A stretch of DNA of 48,640 nt from the NCBI RefSeq assembly GCF_011045035.1, contig NZ_JAALAA010000031.1:1-48640 (forward strand), read 5' to 3'. Position 1 is the stretch's first letter, and every line of letters starts with the position of its first letter. Positions 1 through 6,556 of this stretch are shown in pieces. The notes beneath the pieces were generated by a model. It worked only from the letters and a program-made list of their open reading frames with translations, did not search any database and had not been told where the DNA came from. The stretch is from Nocardioides turkmenicus. Lineage in GTDB: Bacteria; Actinomycetota; Actinomycetes; Propionibacteriales; Nocardioidaceae. The translations under genes and the position numbers were made by a program.

Positions 1-19
1 AGGGGCTTGGGATCGGTGG

Positions 20-142
20 CGAACGAATTTTCGTTCGCGCCGAGAGGACCAGTTGGAATGGCGGGGTGAACGAAAATTCGTTCGGCGGGGCAGGGTGAAT
101 GAAAATTCGTTCGGCCGCCGCGGGTGAATGAATTTTCGTTCG
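20..142. repeat. Array of four near-identical 16-bp palindromes
   Basis: The core GAAYGAA-WW-TTCGTTC occurs four times, at 21-36, 68-83, 97-112 and 126-141. Copies 2 to 4 are each preceded by GGGTG and repeat with an exact 29-bp period. Copies 1 and 2 are perfect arms around TT or AA; copies 3 and 4 carry one T:G mismatch. The array lies downstream of the leftward membrane-protein gene and may be the operator or promoter region of a gene beyond the left edge. No T-tract follows, so a terminator is unlikely. A multi-site TetR-type operator is the most natural reading, but this is inference. Confidence 0.75.
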
Positions 143-199
143 CGGTGGAGCGTCTACCTCCCGTGGAGCGAGTGTCCCGCGGCCCACCTCAGCCAAAGT

Positions 200-2011
200 T
201 CACTGCACCGTCCGAGCAACCTCCGGCAGTTCCCCGGACTCCCGCAGCGAGTCGAGCAGATCGCCAGGAAGGATCCAGACAGTCGCATACGGGAACGGCC
301 GCTCGCGCAGCATCACCGCGCCGGTGACGTACGCCGGTTCGCCGTTTGGGCACGAGAAGACGATGTCGTCGCCCCACTCCCACTCGCGCTCGACGATCGT
401 GGGGAGCATCCACCACATCAGCCAGTTGCGCTCGGAGTTCATCGCCGAAGGGCGACGGGGGCAGTTCTTGTCGTAGGCGACGACCGCGTCGGGGTGCTCG
501 GCGAGGATCGAGCGCAGGTCGTCCACGATCGGGCCGGCGTGGTCGAAGCGGTCGTGGAACCTGTCGGAGGCCACGTCGGCGACGGCCGAGCCGGCGGTGC
601 CGACGACCAGGACGAGTGCGGTGACGACCACGGCACGCACCCGGTCGGCCAGCTCGGGCCCCAGCCGGCGTAGCGGAAGGGCCGAGAGGAGGGTCCAGAT
701 CGCCAGCGGCACGAGGGCGCACAGCGTCGCGATCAGCCAGAAGCGGTTGTCGTTGGTGAACGACGGGATCGGTCCGGGCTGAGGGAACTGTCCGTCCGGA
801 AGCGCCCACCACCACGGGATCGCGCCCGGGATGTGCGCGGGGGTGGTGTAGGCCCAGGTGGGTGCGTCGGGCGCGACGACGAGGATGGTCACCAGCGAGA
901 TCCCGGCGACGATCACCCAGGTCCAGACGAAGACCGCGCGGGAGCGTACGGCCTGGATCGCCGCGCACACCCCGGCCAGCACGAGGACCGCGAAGACCGG
1001 ATCGATGTACCGCCCATAGATCCAGTAGTCGAAGCGCCGCCACTCCATGGTGAACAGCGAGTACTCGTTGCCCCAGTTCAGGCAGCTCAGGACATACATG
1101 GAGCCGGCCGCGATCAGCACGAACCCAGCCGGCCCCACCTGCCGCGAGCGGAGCTCCTTCCAGGACATCGCGGTCACCACGACCAGGCCGACGACCACGA
1201 CGCCGAAGCTGCCGACCATCTGCGTCCAGGCCTCGCCGGCGAAGGTGTTGACCCAGAACCGCGGGTTGGCCTGCGAGACCTCCTCGAAGAAGCCCTGCGC
1301 CTGGATGAACTTCCACGGCACCAGCTGGGCGTGGAACCAGAGCGCGGCCTTGTTGGCCACCACCGCGAGCACGCCGGTGGCGACCAGCCCGACCAGGGCG
1401 ACCTGCCGCTTGCGTACGAGGAAGAAGATCAGCCACAGCGCGACCGCGGCGACGAAGACCTGCATCCGGGCGTGGGAGAAGAGTGCGAGGCCGGTGAGCA
1501 GGCTGAGCAGGAGTACGCCGCGATAGCTCGGCCGGTCCCAGACCCGGAACGCGACCAGGGTCGCCACGACGACGAGGAGCGTGATCAGCCGCTCGGAGAG
1601 GACGTAGTCGGCCTGGATCGCGCGCGGCGGCAGGGCGGTCACGATGGCGCCGGCGACCACACCCTGCGCCGGGGTGACGCCACTGAGCCGAACGGCGACA
1701 CGCGCCAGGGGCCAGATCGTGAGCATGCTGATCGCCAGGCCGACGACGATCGCCAGCTGGTAGAAGGTGAAGACGTTGGAGGTGATCAGCCACAACGGCG
1801 CCAGCAGCACGCCCCAGCCGGGGTAGTAGCCGGGGGTGTTGAGCTGTGGCGAGTCGAGTCCGAGAACGGTGCGTCCATGGATGACGGTGCCGATCTCGTC
1901 GTACATGAACGAGAGGTTCGAGCCCCAGGCGATGTAGACGTTGACCGCGAGCGCGACCACGACGGAGACGACAGCGGCGATGCGCCATAACCGATCCACG
2001 CCGCGGAACAT
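200..2011 (-). CDS. Multi-pass membrane protein, putative GT-C glycosyltransferase
   Basis: A 603-residue integral membrane protein. A first hydrophobic helix at about residues 8-29 is followed by an Asp-Glu pair (D38-E39, in YDE) at the start of the first outer loop, the position where GT-C enzymes using polyprenyl-phosphate sugars carry their catalytic acid. Roughly ten more hydrophobic segments follow, with a hydrophilic C-terminal third (about 490-603) that would lie outside. A role in transferring a sugar to a cell-envelope acceptor is inferred from architecture; no specific family could be fixed. An SD-like GAGGTGGG precedes the ATG. The start lies only 25 bp from the divergent nudC start, so the two promoters overlap. 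Confidence 0.7.
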   Translation of the reverse strand: MFRGVDRLWRIAAVVSVVVALAVNVYIAWGSNLSFMYDEIGTVIHGRTVLGLDSPQLNTPGYYPGWGVLLAPLWLITSNVFTFYQLAIVVGLAISMLTIWPLARVAVRLSGVTPAQGVVAGAIVTALPPRAIQADYVLSERLITLLVVVATLVAFRVWDRPSYRGVLLLSLLTGLALFSHARMQVFVAAVALWLIFFLVRKRQVALVGLVATGVLAVVANKAALWFHAQLVPWKFIQAQGFFEEVSQANPRFWVNTFAGEAWTQMVGSFGVVVVGLVVVTAMSWKELRSRQVGPAGFVLIAAGSMYVLSCLNWGNEYSLFTMEWRRFDYWIYGRYIDPVFAVLVLAGVCAAIQAVRSRAVFVWTWVIVAGISLVTILVVAPDAPTWAYTTPAHIPGAIPWWWALPDGQFPQPGPIPSFTNDNRFWLIATLCALVPLAIWTLLSALPLRRLGPELADRVRAVVVTALVLVVGTAGSAVADVASDRFHDRFDHAGPIVDDLRSILAEHPDAVVAYDKNCPRRPSAMNSERNWLMWWMLPTIVEREWEWGDDIVFSCPNGEPAYVTGAVMLRERPFPYATVWILPGDLLDSLRESGELPEVARTVQ

Positions 2012-2023
2012 ATACCCACCTCA

Positions 2024-2029
2024 TAGGCT
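2024..2029 (+). promoter_or_regulatory. Leaderless -10 box for nudC
   Basis: TAGGCT lies 7 nt before the GTG start and no Shine-Dalgarno is present between them, so transcription probably begins at the start codon. The box is inside the 25-bp spacer shared with the divergent gene. Confidence 0.5.
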
Positions 2030-2036
2030 CTGACGG

Positions 2037-2948
2037 GTGGACTCCCCGAAGCTGCCCATCCATCTGCGAATCACCCAGGATCCTCACGACCGCTCCGGCC
2101 ATCTGCGTGCCGACGACGGCTGGGTCGAGAAGGCTTGGTCCGAGGAGACCACGAGGGTCCTCGTGGTCGCGGGCAACAGAGTCGAGCCGGAGGGGGAGAC
2201 AGGGGTGAGGTGGCGTACGCCGGATTCCTCTCCGGAGGGGATCCGGCTGCTCCTGGGCGACACCGCCGACGGCGCCAGGTTCGCGGTGCTCACCGGTCGC
2301 GAGGAGGCCGGCGCGACCTGGCGCGACCTGCGTGGACTCTTCCCGGCGCTGCTCGCCGACACGACCGAGGCGAGCTTCCTGATGCATGCGATCGGCATGG
2401 CCGAGTGGCACCGGGCGACTCGGTTCTGCGCGCGGTGCGGCGGCGCCTTGATGCCTCGCGCGGCCGGTCACGAGCTGGCCTGTGCCGAGGGCCACCTGAC
2501 CTTCCCGCGCACCGACCCCGCGGTGATCATGCTGGTGACCTCGGGAGAGCCCGGGACCGCCGAGGAGCGTTGCCTGCTCGGCAACCACACCCGCTGGCCC
2601 GCGCCCAACTTCTCCACGCTCGCCGGCTTCGTCGAGCCGGGGGAGTCGCTCGACGACGCGGTCCGTCGGGAGGTCGCCGAGGAGGTCGGCGTACGTGTCG
2701 GGCAGGTCGACTACTTCGGCAACCAGCCCTGGCCGCTGCCGGCGAGCCTGATGCTCGGTTTCTTCGCGCGCGCGACGTCGACCGAGATCACGGTCGACGA
2801 GGACGAGATCCGCGAGGCGCGCTGGTTCACCCGTGCCGAGCTCGCCGCGGTCGCGGAGAGTGGCGAGATCAAGCTGCCCAGCGGCATCTCGATCAGCCGG
2901 TCGCTGGTCGAGGCCTGGTACGGCGGCGAGCTGCCCGGGTCGTGGTGA
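2037..2948 (+). CDS. nudC: NAD(+)/NADH diphosphatase, Nudix family
   Basis: Hydrolyses NAD(H), and in bacteria also NAD-capped RNA 5' ends, to NMN and AMP. The 303-residue protein has the full NudC plan: a variable N-terminal domain (1-125), a zinc ribbon with C131, C134 and C149, and a Nudix box from G197 to V219 with the canonical REVAEEVGV core. After it comes the NQPWPLP motif at 229-235, a close match to the SQPWPFP signature that separates NudC from other Nudix enzymes. The start is GTG, apparently leaderless. It is followed convergently by mrx1, then uvrD2 and whiB7; nudC, mrx1, uvrD2 and whiB7 are also neighbours in Mycobacterium tuberculosis, which supports the call. Confidence 0.93.
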   Translation: MDSPKLPIHLRITQDPHDRSGHLRADDGWVEKAWSEETTRVLVVAGNRVEPEGETGVRWRTPDSSPEGIRLLLGDTADGARFAVLTGREEAGATWRDLRGLFPALLADTTEASFLMHAIGMAEWHRATRFCARCGGALMPRAAGHELACAEGHLTFPRTDPAVIMLVTSGEPGTAEERCLLGNHTRWPAPNFSTLAGFVEPGESLDDAVRREVAEEVGVRVGQVDYFGNQPWPLPASLMLGFFARATSTEITVDEDEIREARWFTRAELAAVAESGEIKLPSGISISRSLVEAWYGGELPGSW

Positions 2949-2960
2949 CCCGAGGAGGGA

Positions 2961-3206
2961 TCAGGCCAGCTCGGCGATCTTCGCCTTGACCTGAGCGATC
3001 GACGGGTTGGTCATCGCGGTGCCGTCGGAGTAGACGAGCGTGGGGACGGTCTGGTTGCCGTCGTTGACCTGCTCGACGATCTGGGCGGCTTCGGGGACCT
3101 GCTCGATGTCGACCTCGTCGAAGGTGATGCCCTCGCGGCCGAGCTGTCCCTTGAGCCGCTGGCAGTATCCGCACCAGGGGGTGGTGTACATGGTGAAGCT
3201 GCTCAT
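2961..3206 (-). CDS. mrx1: Mycoredoxin (glutaredoxin-like, mycothiol-dependent)
   Basis: An 81-residue cytosolic thioredoxin-fold protein. The active site is CGYC (C12, C15) after a short beta strand, and the cis-proline is at V54-P55 in TVPTLV. CGYC, the small size and an actinobacterial host point to mycoredoxin-1, which reduces mixed disulphides between proteins and mycothiol. I chose the ATG at 3206 because GAGGAG stands 7 nt upstream on this strand; the reading frame stays open further upstream but shows no homologous sequence there. It is convergent with nudC (12 bp apart) and divergent from uvrD2, matching the mycobacterial neighbourhood. Confidence 0.92.
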   Translation of the reverse strand: MSSFTMYTTPWCGYCQRLKGQLGREGITFDEVDIEQVPEAAQIVEQVNDGNQTVPTLVYSDGTAMTNPSIAQVKAKIAELA

Positions 3207-3296
3207 CGGGACTCTCCTCATCTGAACTGTCGGTGCGAGCCAATAGTGTTGACCCGCAGCCCATAACGATCCCACCCCGAGGAGTTCTTCCCACCC

Positions 3297-5348
3297 ATGA
3301 CCCCCGAGTCCCTCCTCGCCGCTCTCGACCCCGAGCAACGACGGGTGGCCGAGGCGCTGCGCGGTCCGGTCCGGGTGCTGGCGGGTGCCGGGACGGGCAA
3401 GACCCGGGCGATCACCCACCGGATCGCCTACGGCGTCGCCACCGGCGTCTACGCGCCGCAGGAGGTCCTCGCGGTCACCTTCACCACCCGGGCGGCAGGG
3501 GAGATGCGGCAGCGGCTGCGCGCGATGGGCGCCGGCGCGGTCCAGGCGCGTACGTTCCACTCGGCTGCGCTGCGGCAGCTGCGGTTCTTCTGGCCCAAGG
3601 TCTACGGCACCGAGCTGCCCACCCTGACCGAGTCGAAGATCCCGCTCATCCGCGCGGCCGCCCAGCGCCAGCGGATCAACGTCGACCAGGCCCAGGCGCG
3701 CGACCTGGCCTCGGAGATCGAGTGGTCGAAGGTCTCCAACGTCCACCCCGACGACTACCCGAAGTCGGCCGAGGCCCGCGGCCGGGAGGTAGGCGGGCTG
3801 ACGCCGTCGATGGTGGGACACATCTACGCCGCCTACGAGGACGTCAAGCACACCCAGGCGCGCATGGACATGGAGGACGTGCTGCTGCTGACCGCCGGGC
3901 TCCTCGAGCACGACGAGCGGGTCGCGGCGCAGGTCAGGCGGCAATACAAGTGGTTCACCGTCGACGAGTTCCAGGACGTCTCGCCGCTCCAGTCGGCGCT
4001 GCTCGACCTGTGGCTGGGCGGACGCAACGAGATCTGCGTGGTCGGTGACCCCGCTCAGACGATCTACACCTTCGCCGGCGCCGACGCGACCTACCTGCGC
4101 GACTTCCCGAAGAAGCACCCCGGGGCCACCTCGGTGGAACTGGTCCGCAACTACCGCTCCTCACCGCAGGTGGTGAAGGTGGCCAACCGGATCCTCGAAG
4201 GCACTCCCAGCGCCGGTGTCCAGCTGCAGGCGCAGCGCGAAGCCGGACCGGCCGTCGAGCACGTCGAGCAGCCCGACGAGGTCGCCGAGGCCGAGGGCGT
4301 CGCCGCGGAGATCCTGCGCCTGCACCAGTCCGGCAAGCCCTACAACGAGATGGCGATCCTGTTCCGGATCAACGCCCAGTCGGAGGCCTACGAGGACGCC
4401 CTGACCGCGCGCCGGATCCCTTATGTCGTACGCGGCGCCGCCAGGTTCTTCGACCGGCCCGAGGTCCGCGAGGCGGTGACCCGAATCCGGGGCGCCGCGC
4501 GCGGCGGCCAGGGCGCCGTGATCGGCGACGAGCTGCTGGAGTCGGTCCACGGGATCCTGGCCGGGATGGGCTGGACCTCGGAGCCGCCCGACGGCCGCGG
4601 CCAGACCCGCGACCGCTGGGAGTCGTGGCAGGCGCTGATCGACCAGGCCCGCGCCTTCGCGGCGGCCGGCGGCGACCTGGCCGGCCTCGTCGCCGAGCTC
4701 GACCGCCGCGCCGCCGAGCAGCACGCGCCGGTGCCCTCGGGAGTGACCCTGGCGACCTTCCACGCGGCCAAGGGACTGGAGTGGGACTCGGTGTTCCTGG
4801 TCGGTCTCCAGGACGGCACGATGCCGTTCATCCTGCGCGGCGAGGAGCCGACCCCGGCCGAGATCGAGGAGGAGCGCCGGCTGCTCTACGTCGGCCTCAC
4901 CCGGGCGCGGGTCGACCTGACCCTGTCCTGGGCGCTGGCGCGCCAGCCGGGCCAGGCCGCCCGGCGCCGGCCGTCCCGCTTCCTCGACTCGCTGCGACCT
5001 GCGCGCTCCACCACGCCGACGCGGCGCCCCGGCTCCGGCAAGGCGCGGATGTGCAAGGCCTGCGGCGGTCCGCTCGGCTCGGCGGCCGAGAAGCGGTTGG
5101 GCCGCCACGAGGGCTGCGACGCGCCCTACGACGAGGAACTCTACGGCCGGCTGAAGCAGTGGCGCAAGGAGACCGCCGAGGCGATCCGCAAGCCCGCGTT
5201 CGTGGTCTTCACCGACGCCACCCTGGAGCAGATCGCCGAGCAGAAGCCGAGCACGCTCCAGGATCTGCAGCGCATCGCCGGTATCGGCCGCGGCAAGGTC
5301 GAGGCGTACGGCTCGGAAGTCCTTGACGTGATCGCCGCTGATGCCTGA
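3297..5348 (+). CDS. uvrD2: ATP-dependent DNA helicase UvrD2, with tetracysteine and HRDC domains
   Basis: A superfamily 1A helicase that translocates 3'-5' on single-stranded DNA. Walker A is GAGTGKT at 30-36 and Walker B the DEFQD box near 223-227; motif VI is the LYVGLTRAR region near 530. The C-terminus departs from UvrD/PcrA: a zinc-type cysteine cluster begins near residue 585 (CKAC, then C605) and an HRDC nucleic-acid-binding domain occupies about 615-683. This combination is the hallmark of actinobacterial UvrD2, which is essential in M. tuberculosis. The 683-residue length is close to that of the mycobacterial protein. A GAGGAG lies 13 nt before the ATG, rather distant. Confidence 0.93.
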   Translation: MTPESLLAALDPEQRRVAEALRGPVRVLAGAGTGKTRAITHRIAYGVATGVYAPQEVLAVTFTTRAAGEMRQRLRAMGAGAVQARTFHSAALRQLRFFWPKVYGTELPTLTESKIPLIRAAAQRQRINVDQAQARDLASEIEWSKVSNVHPDDYPKSAEARGREVGGLTPSMVGHIYAAYEDVKHTQARMDMEDVLLLTAGLLEHDERVAAQVRRQYKWFTVDEFQDVSPLQSALLDLWLGGRNEICVVGDPAQTIYTFAGADATYLRDFPKKHPGATSVELVRNYRSSPQVVKVANRILEGTPSAGVQLQAQREAGPAVEHVEQPDEVAEAEGVAAEILRLHQSGKPYNEMAILFRINAQSEAYEDALTARRIPYVVRGAARFFDRPEVREAVTRIRGAARGGQGAVIGDELLESVHGILAGMGWTSEPPDGRGQTRDRWESWQALIDQARAFAAAGGDLAGLVAELDRRAAEQHAPVPSGVTLATFHAAKGLEWDSVFLVGLQDGTMPFILRGEEPTPAEIEEERRLLYVGLTRARVDLTLSWALARQPGQAARRRPSRFLDSLRPARSTTPTRRPGSGKARMCKACGGPLGSAAEKRLGRHEGCDAPYDEELYGRLKQWRKETAEAIRKPAFVVFTDATLEQIAEQKPSTLQDLQRIAGIGRGKVEAYGSEVLDVIAADA

Positions 5349-5391
5349 AAACCCTTCAGAGAAATTCCTCGAAATCAACTGGTTTAATCGT

Positions 5392-5421
5392 TTGCGGCCG
5401 ACCATCCCGGCCGGTTACTGT
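5392..5421 (+). promoter_or_regulatory. Candidate whiB7 promoter
   Basis: TTGCGG at 5392-5397 and TACTGT at 5416-5421 are separated by 18 bp. An AT-rich stretch (TGGTTTAATCG, 5380-5390) stands directly before the -35 box, where WhiB7 with its AT hook is known to contact its own promoter in mycobacteria. The assignment is by inspection only. A GCGCGC/GCGCGC hairpin (5442-5460) would form early in the transcript. Confidence 0.45.
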
Positions 5422-5487
5422 TCTTTCATCAAGTAAAGCCCGCGCGCCTGTTGAGCGCGCCCGACAGCCCCGAAGGAGGTGGCCCCA

Positions 5488-5703
5488 GTGAAGATCAACA
5501 CGATTCAGACGCCGATCAATGGCATCGCCATGTCCGCGTGCGGCCACCCCGAGCTGTCCAGCCCGACCTGGGCCACCCCGGCTGCCGGTGCCTTTATGGG
5601 CGCCGGTTACGGCATGCGCGTCAAGGGACTCGTGTCCCCGCAGGCGGATGCCATCAAGGTCAAGTCCCACGGGATTCGAGCCTGGAGCTGTCCGGCTACG
5701 TAG
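5488..5703 (+). CDS. whiB7 leader ORF (upstream ORF, 71 residues)
   Basis: A translated leader upstream of whiB7. AAGGAGG at 5473-5479 stands 8 nt before a GTG at 5488, an ideal ribosome site; an in-frame GTG at 5479 overlaps that site and is a poorer start. The predicted peptide begins MKINTIQTPINGIAM, has two cysteines and ends in AWSCPAT. It matches no enzyme or toxin I recognise. Its last eight codons and stop lie inside the hairpin at 5680-5731, so its likely job is to report ribosome speed to the downstream terminator. In mycobacteria and Streptomyces, whiB7/wblC leaders also carry uORFs that couple translation stress to attenuation. A function for the peptide itself cannot be excluded. 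Confidence 0.8.
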   Translation: MKINTIQTPINGIAMSACGHPELSSPTWATPAAGAFMGAGYGMRVKGLVSPQADAIKVKSHGIRAWSCPAT

Positions 5704-5731
5704 AACCACGTAGTCACAGCAGCCTCCAGGC
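5680..5731 (+). promoter_or_regulatory. Antiterminator hairpin overlapping the end of the leader ORF
   Basis: Three perfectly paired segments can stack: 5680-5687 with 5724-5731 (GCCTGGAG/CTCCAGGC), 5688-5691 with 5716-5719, and 5696-5701 with 5708-5713. The right arm uses 5728-5731, which is also the base of the terminator's left arm, so the two structures exclude each other. A ribosome reaching the stop at 5701 would cover the left arm and allow the terminator; one stalled earlier would leave it free. Pairing was done by eye, without energies. Confidence 0.65.
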
Positions 5732-5772
5732 CGCGGAACCCGAAACCCGGGATCCGCGGCCTTTCTGTTTCT
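5728..5772 (+). terminator. Intrinsic terminator (attenuator) before whiB7
   Basis: A 10-bp perfect stem, AGGCCGCGGA (5728-5737) with TCCGCGGCCT (5753-5762), is extended by CCC/GGG (5739-5741 with 5749-5751). It is followed directly by TTTCTGTTTCT. It lies between the leader ORF stop and the whiB7 ribosome site, so it can only serve as an attenuator. Confidence 0.85.
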
Positions 5773-5807
5773 CAAAACCCGCGATCAGTCACAAAGGAGG
5801 TGTACAT

Positions 5808-6125
5808 ATGACCAGCACTCTCGAGCCCTCGGTGGTCGAGCCCGTCGAGACCACTCTCGGCGTACTCCACGACCGCGCCAACCGCTACGACGAAGACCTG
5901 CTTCCCTGCCGGGCCAACAACCCAGAGCTGTGGTTCGCCGAGTCTCCGGCCGACGTCGAGTTCGCCAAGGCGCTCTGCGCGACCTGCCCCGTGCAGCCGC
6001 TCTGCCTCGCCGGCGCCCTCGACCGGCGTGAGCCCTGGGGCGTCTGGGGCGGCCAGCTGCTCCTGCAGGGGAAGGTGATCCCCCGCAAGCGGCCCCGTGG
6101 CCGGCCCCGCAAGGACGCCGCCTGA
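5808..6125 (+). CDS. whiB7: WhiB-family iron-sulphur regulator WhiB7 (antibiotic-resistance activator)
   Basis: A 105-residue transcription factor that binds a [4Fe-4S] cluster and the primary sigma factor and switches on intrinsic resistance genes when translation is inhibited. The four cluster cysteines are C34, C57, C60 and C66, the G(V)WGG turn is at 78-82, and the C-terminal AT hook is RGRPRK at 97-102; the AT hook identifies WhiB7 among WhiB proteins. AAAGGAGG stands 7 nt before the ATG. Control is by the attenuator upstream and probably autoactivation. Residues 9-16 (VVEPVETT) are encoded by a copy of a genome-interspersed repeat, so the N-terminal tail seems to have been lengthened by it. 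Confidence 0.95.
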   Translation: MTSTLEPSVVEPVETTLGVLHDRANRYDEDLLPCRANNPELWFAESPADVEFAKALCATCPVQPLCLAGALDRREPWGVWGGQLLLQGKVIPRKRPRGRPRKDAA

Positions 6126-6180
6126 TCGACCGAACAGCACCGAAGCACCATCAGCGTTTCAACGACGAAGGGCGACAGCA

Positions 6181-6222
6181 ATGAACACGATCGTGATGAC
6201 CATGGGCGCCGGAGCCCGCTGA
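6181..6222 (+). other. Possible 13-codon leader ORF
   Basis: ATG at 6181, a weak GAAGGG about 7 nt before it, thirteen codons and TGA at 6220-6222, ending 21 nt before the next gene. It could be a regulatory uORF; there is nothing else to support translation. Confidence 0.3.
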
Positions 6223-6243
6223 CCAGCAGGAGAACCCACAGAC

Positions 6244-6438
6244 ATGAACACCAACCGAGTACGGAGCACTCAGATGAACTTGCTTTACGAAGACCTGGCG
6301 CGCGCGCAAATGTCCGCGCGCCTGGGAGAGGCGCGTGAACTGCGACGAGGCCACGCCCTCGTCAAGGCTGCTCGCCTGAGCCGCAAGGCCGAGCGAGCCG
6401 CCGTCCAGGCGAAGCTGGCTCTTGCCCGCGCGCTGTAA
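6244..6438 (+). CDS. Small basic, helix-rich conserved protein of unknown function
   Basis: Sixty-four residues, strongly basic and Ala/Arg/Leu-rich, with the segment MNLLYEDLARAQMSARLGEA predicted as one long amphipathic helix. Similar short proteins with this opening are common in actinobacteria, but I know of no function. GCAGGAG lies 8 nt before the ATG at 6244; an internal ATG at 6274 also has a GGAG at good spacing and begins exactly at the conserved segment, so the true protein may be 54 residues. It follows whiB7 in the same direction by 118 bp and ends before a strong hairpin. Confidence 0.65.
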   Translation: MNTNRVRSTQMNLLYEDLARAQMSARLGEARELRRGHALVKAARLSRKAERAAVQAKLALARAL

Positions 6439-6491
6439 GTCCCCCATGGGACACCAGACCTCACCCCTCTGATCGCGGGTGTGGAAGATGG

Positions 6492-6524
6492 CCGGCCGGT
6501 CCGAGAAACCCTCGGACCGGCCGG
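6492..6524. terminator. Bidirectional terminator hairpin
   Basis: A perfect 14-bp stem (6492-6505 with 6511-6524, CCGGCCGGTCCGAG) around a 5-nt loop, between the rightward small gene and the leftward cholesterol oxidase gene. No clear T-tract follows on either side. Confidence 0.7.
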
Positions 6525-6556
6525 TCCTACATCTGTTCCGACGTCTGCCCGACAGG

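Noticed and set aside
20..142. CRISPR-like array at the left end
   Set aside because: The repeats are only 16 bp, symmetric, and the spacers are 13 bp; no leader or cas genes.
189..2588. 799-codon leftward frame over the GT-C gene and nudC
   Set aside because: Arg/Pro/His-rich, no hydrophobic pattern or domains, and it overlaps two well-supported genes in other frames; typical of high-GC noise.
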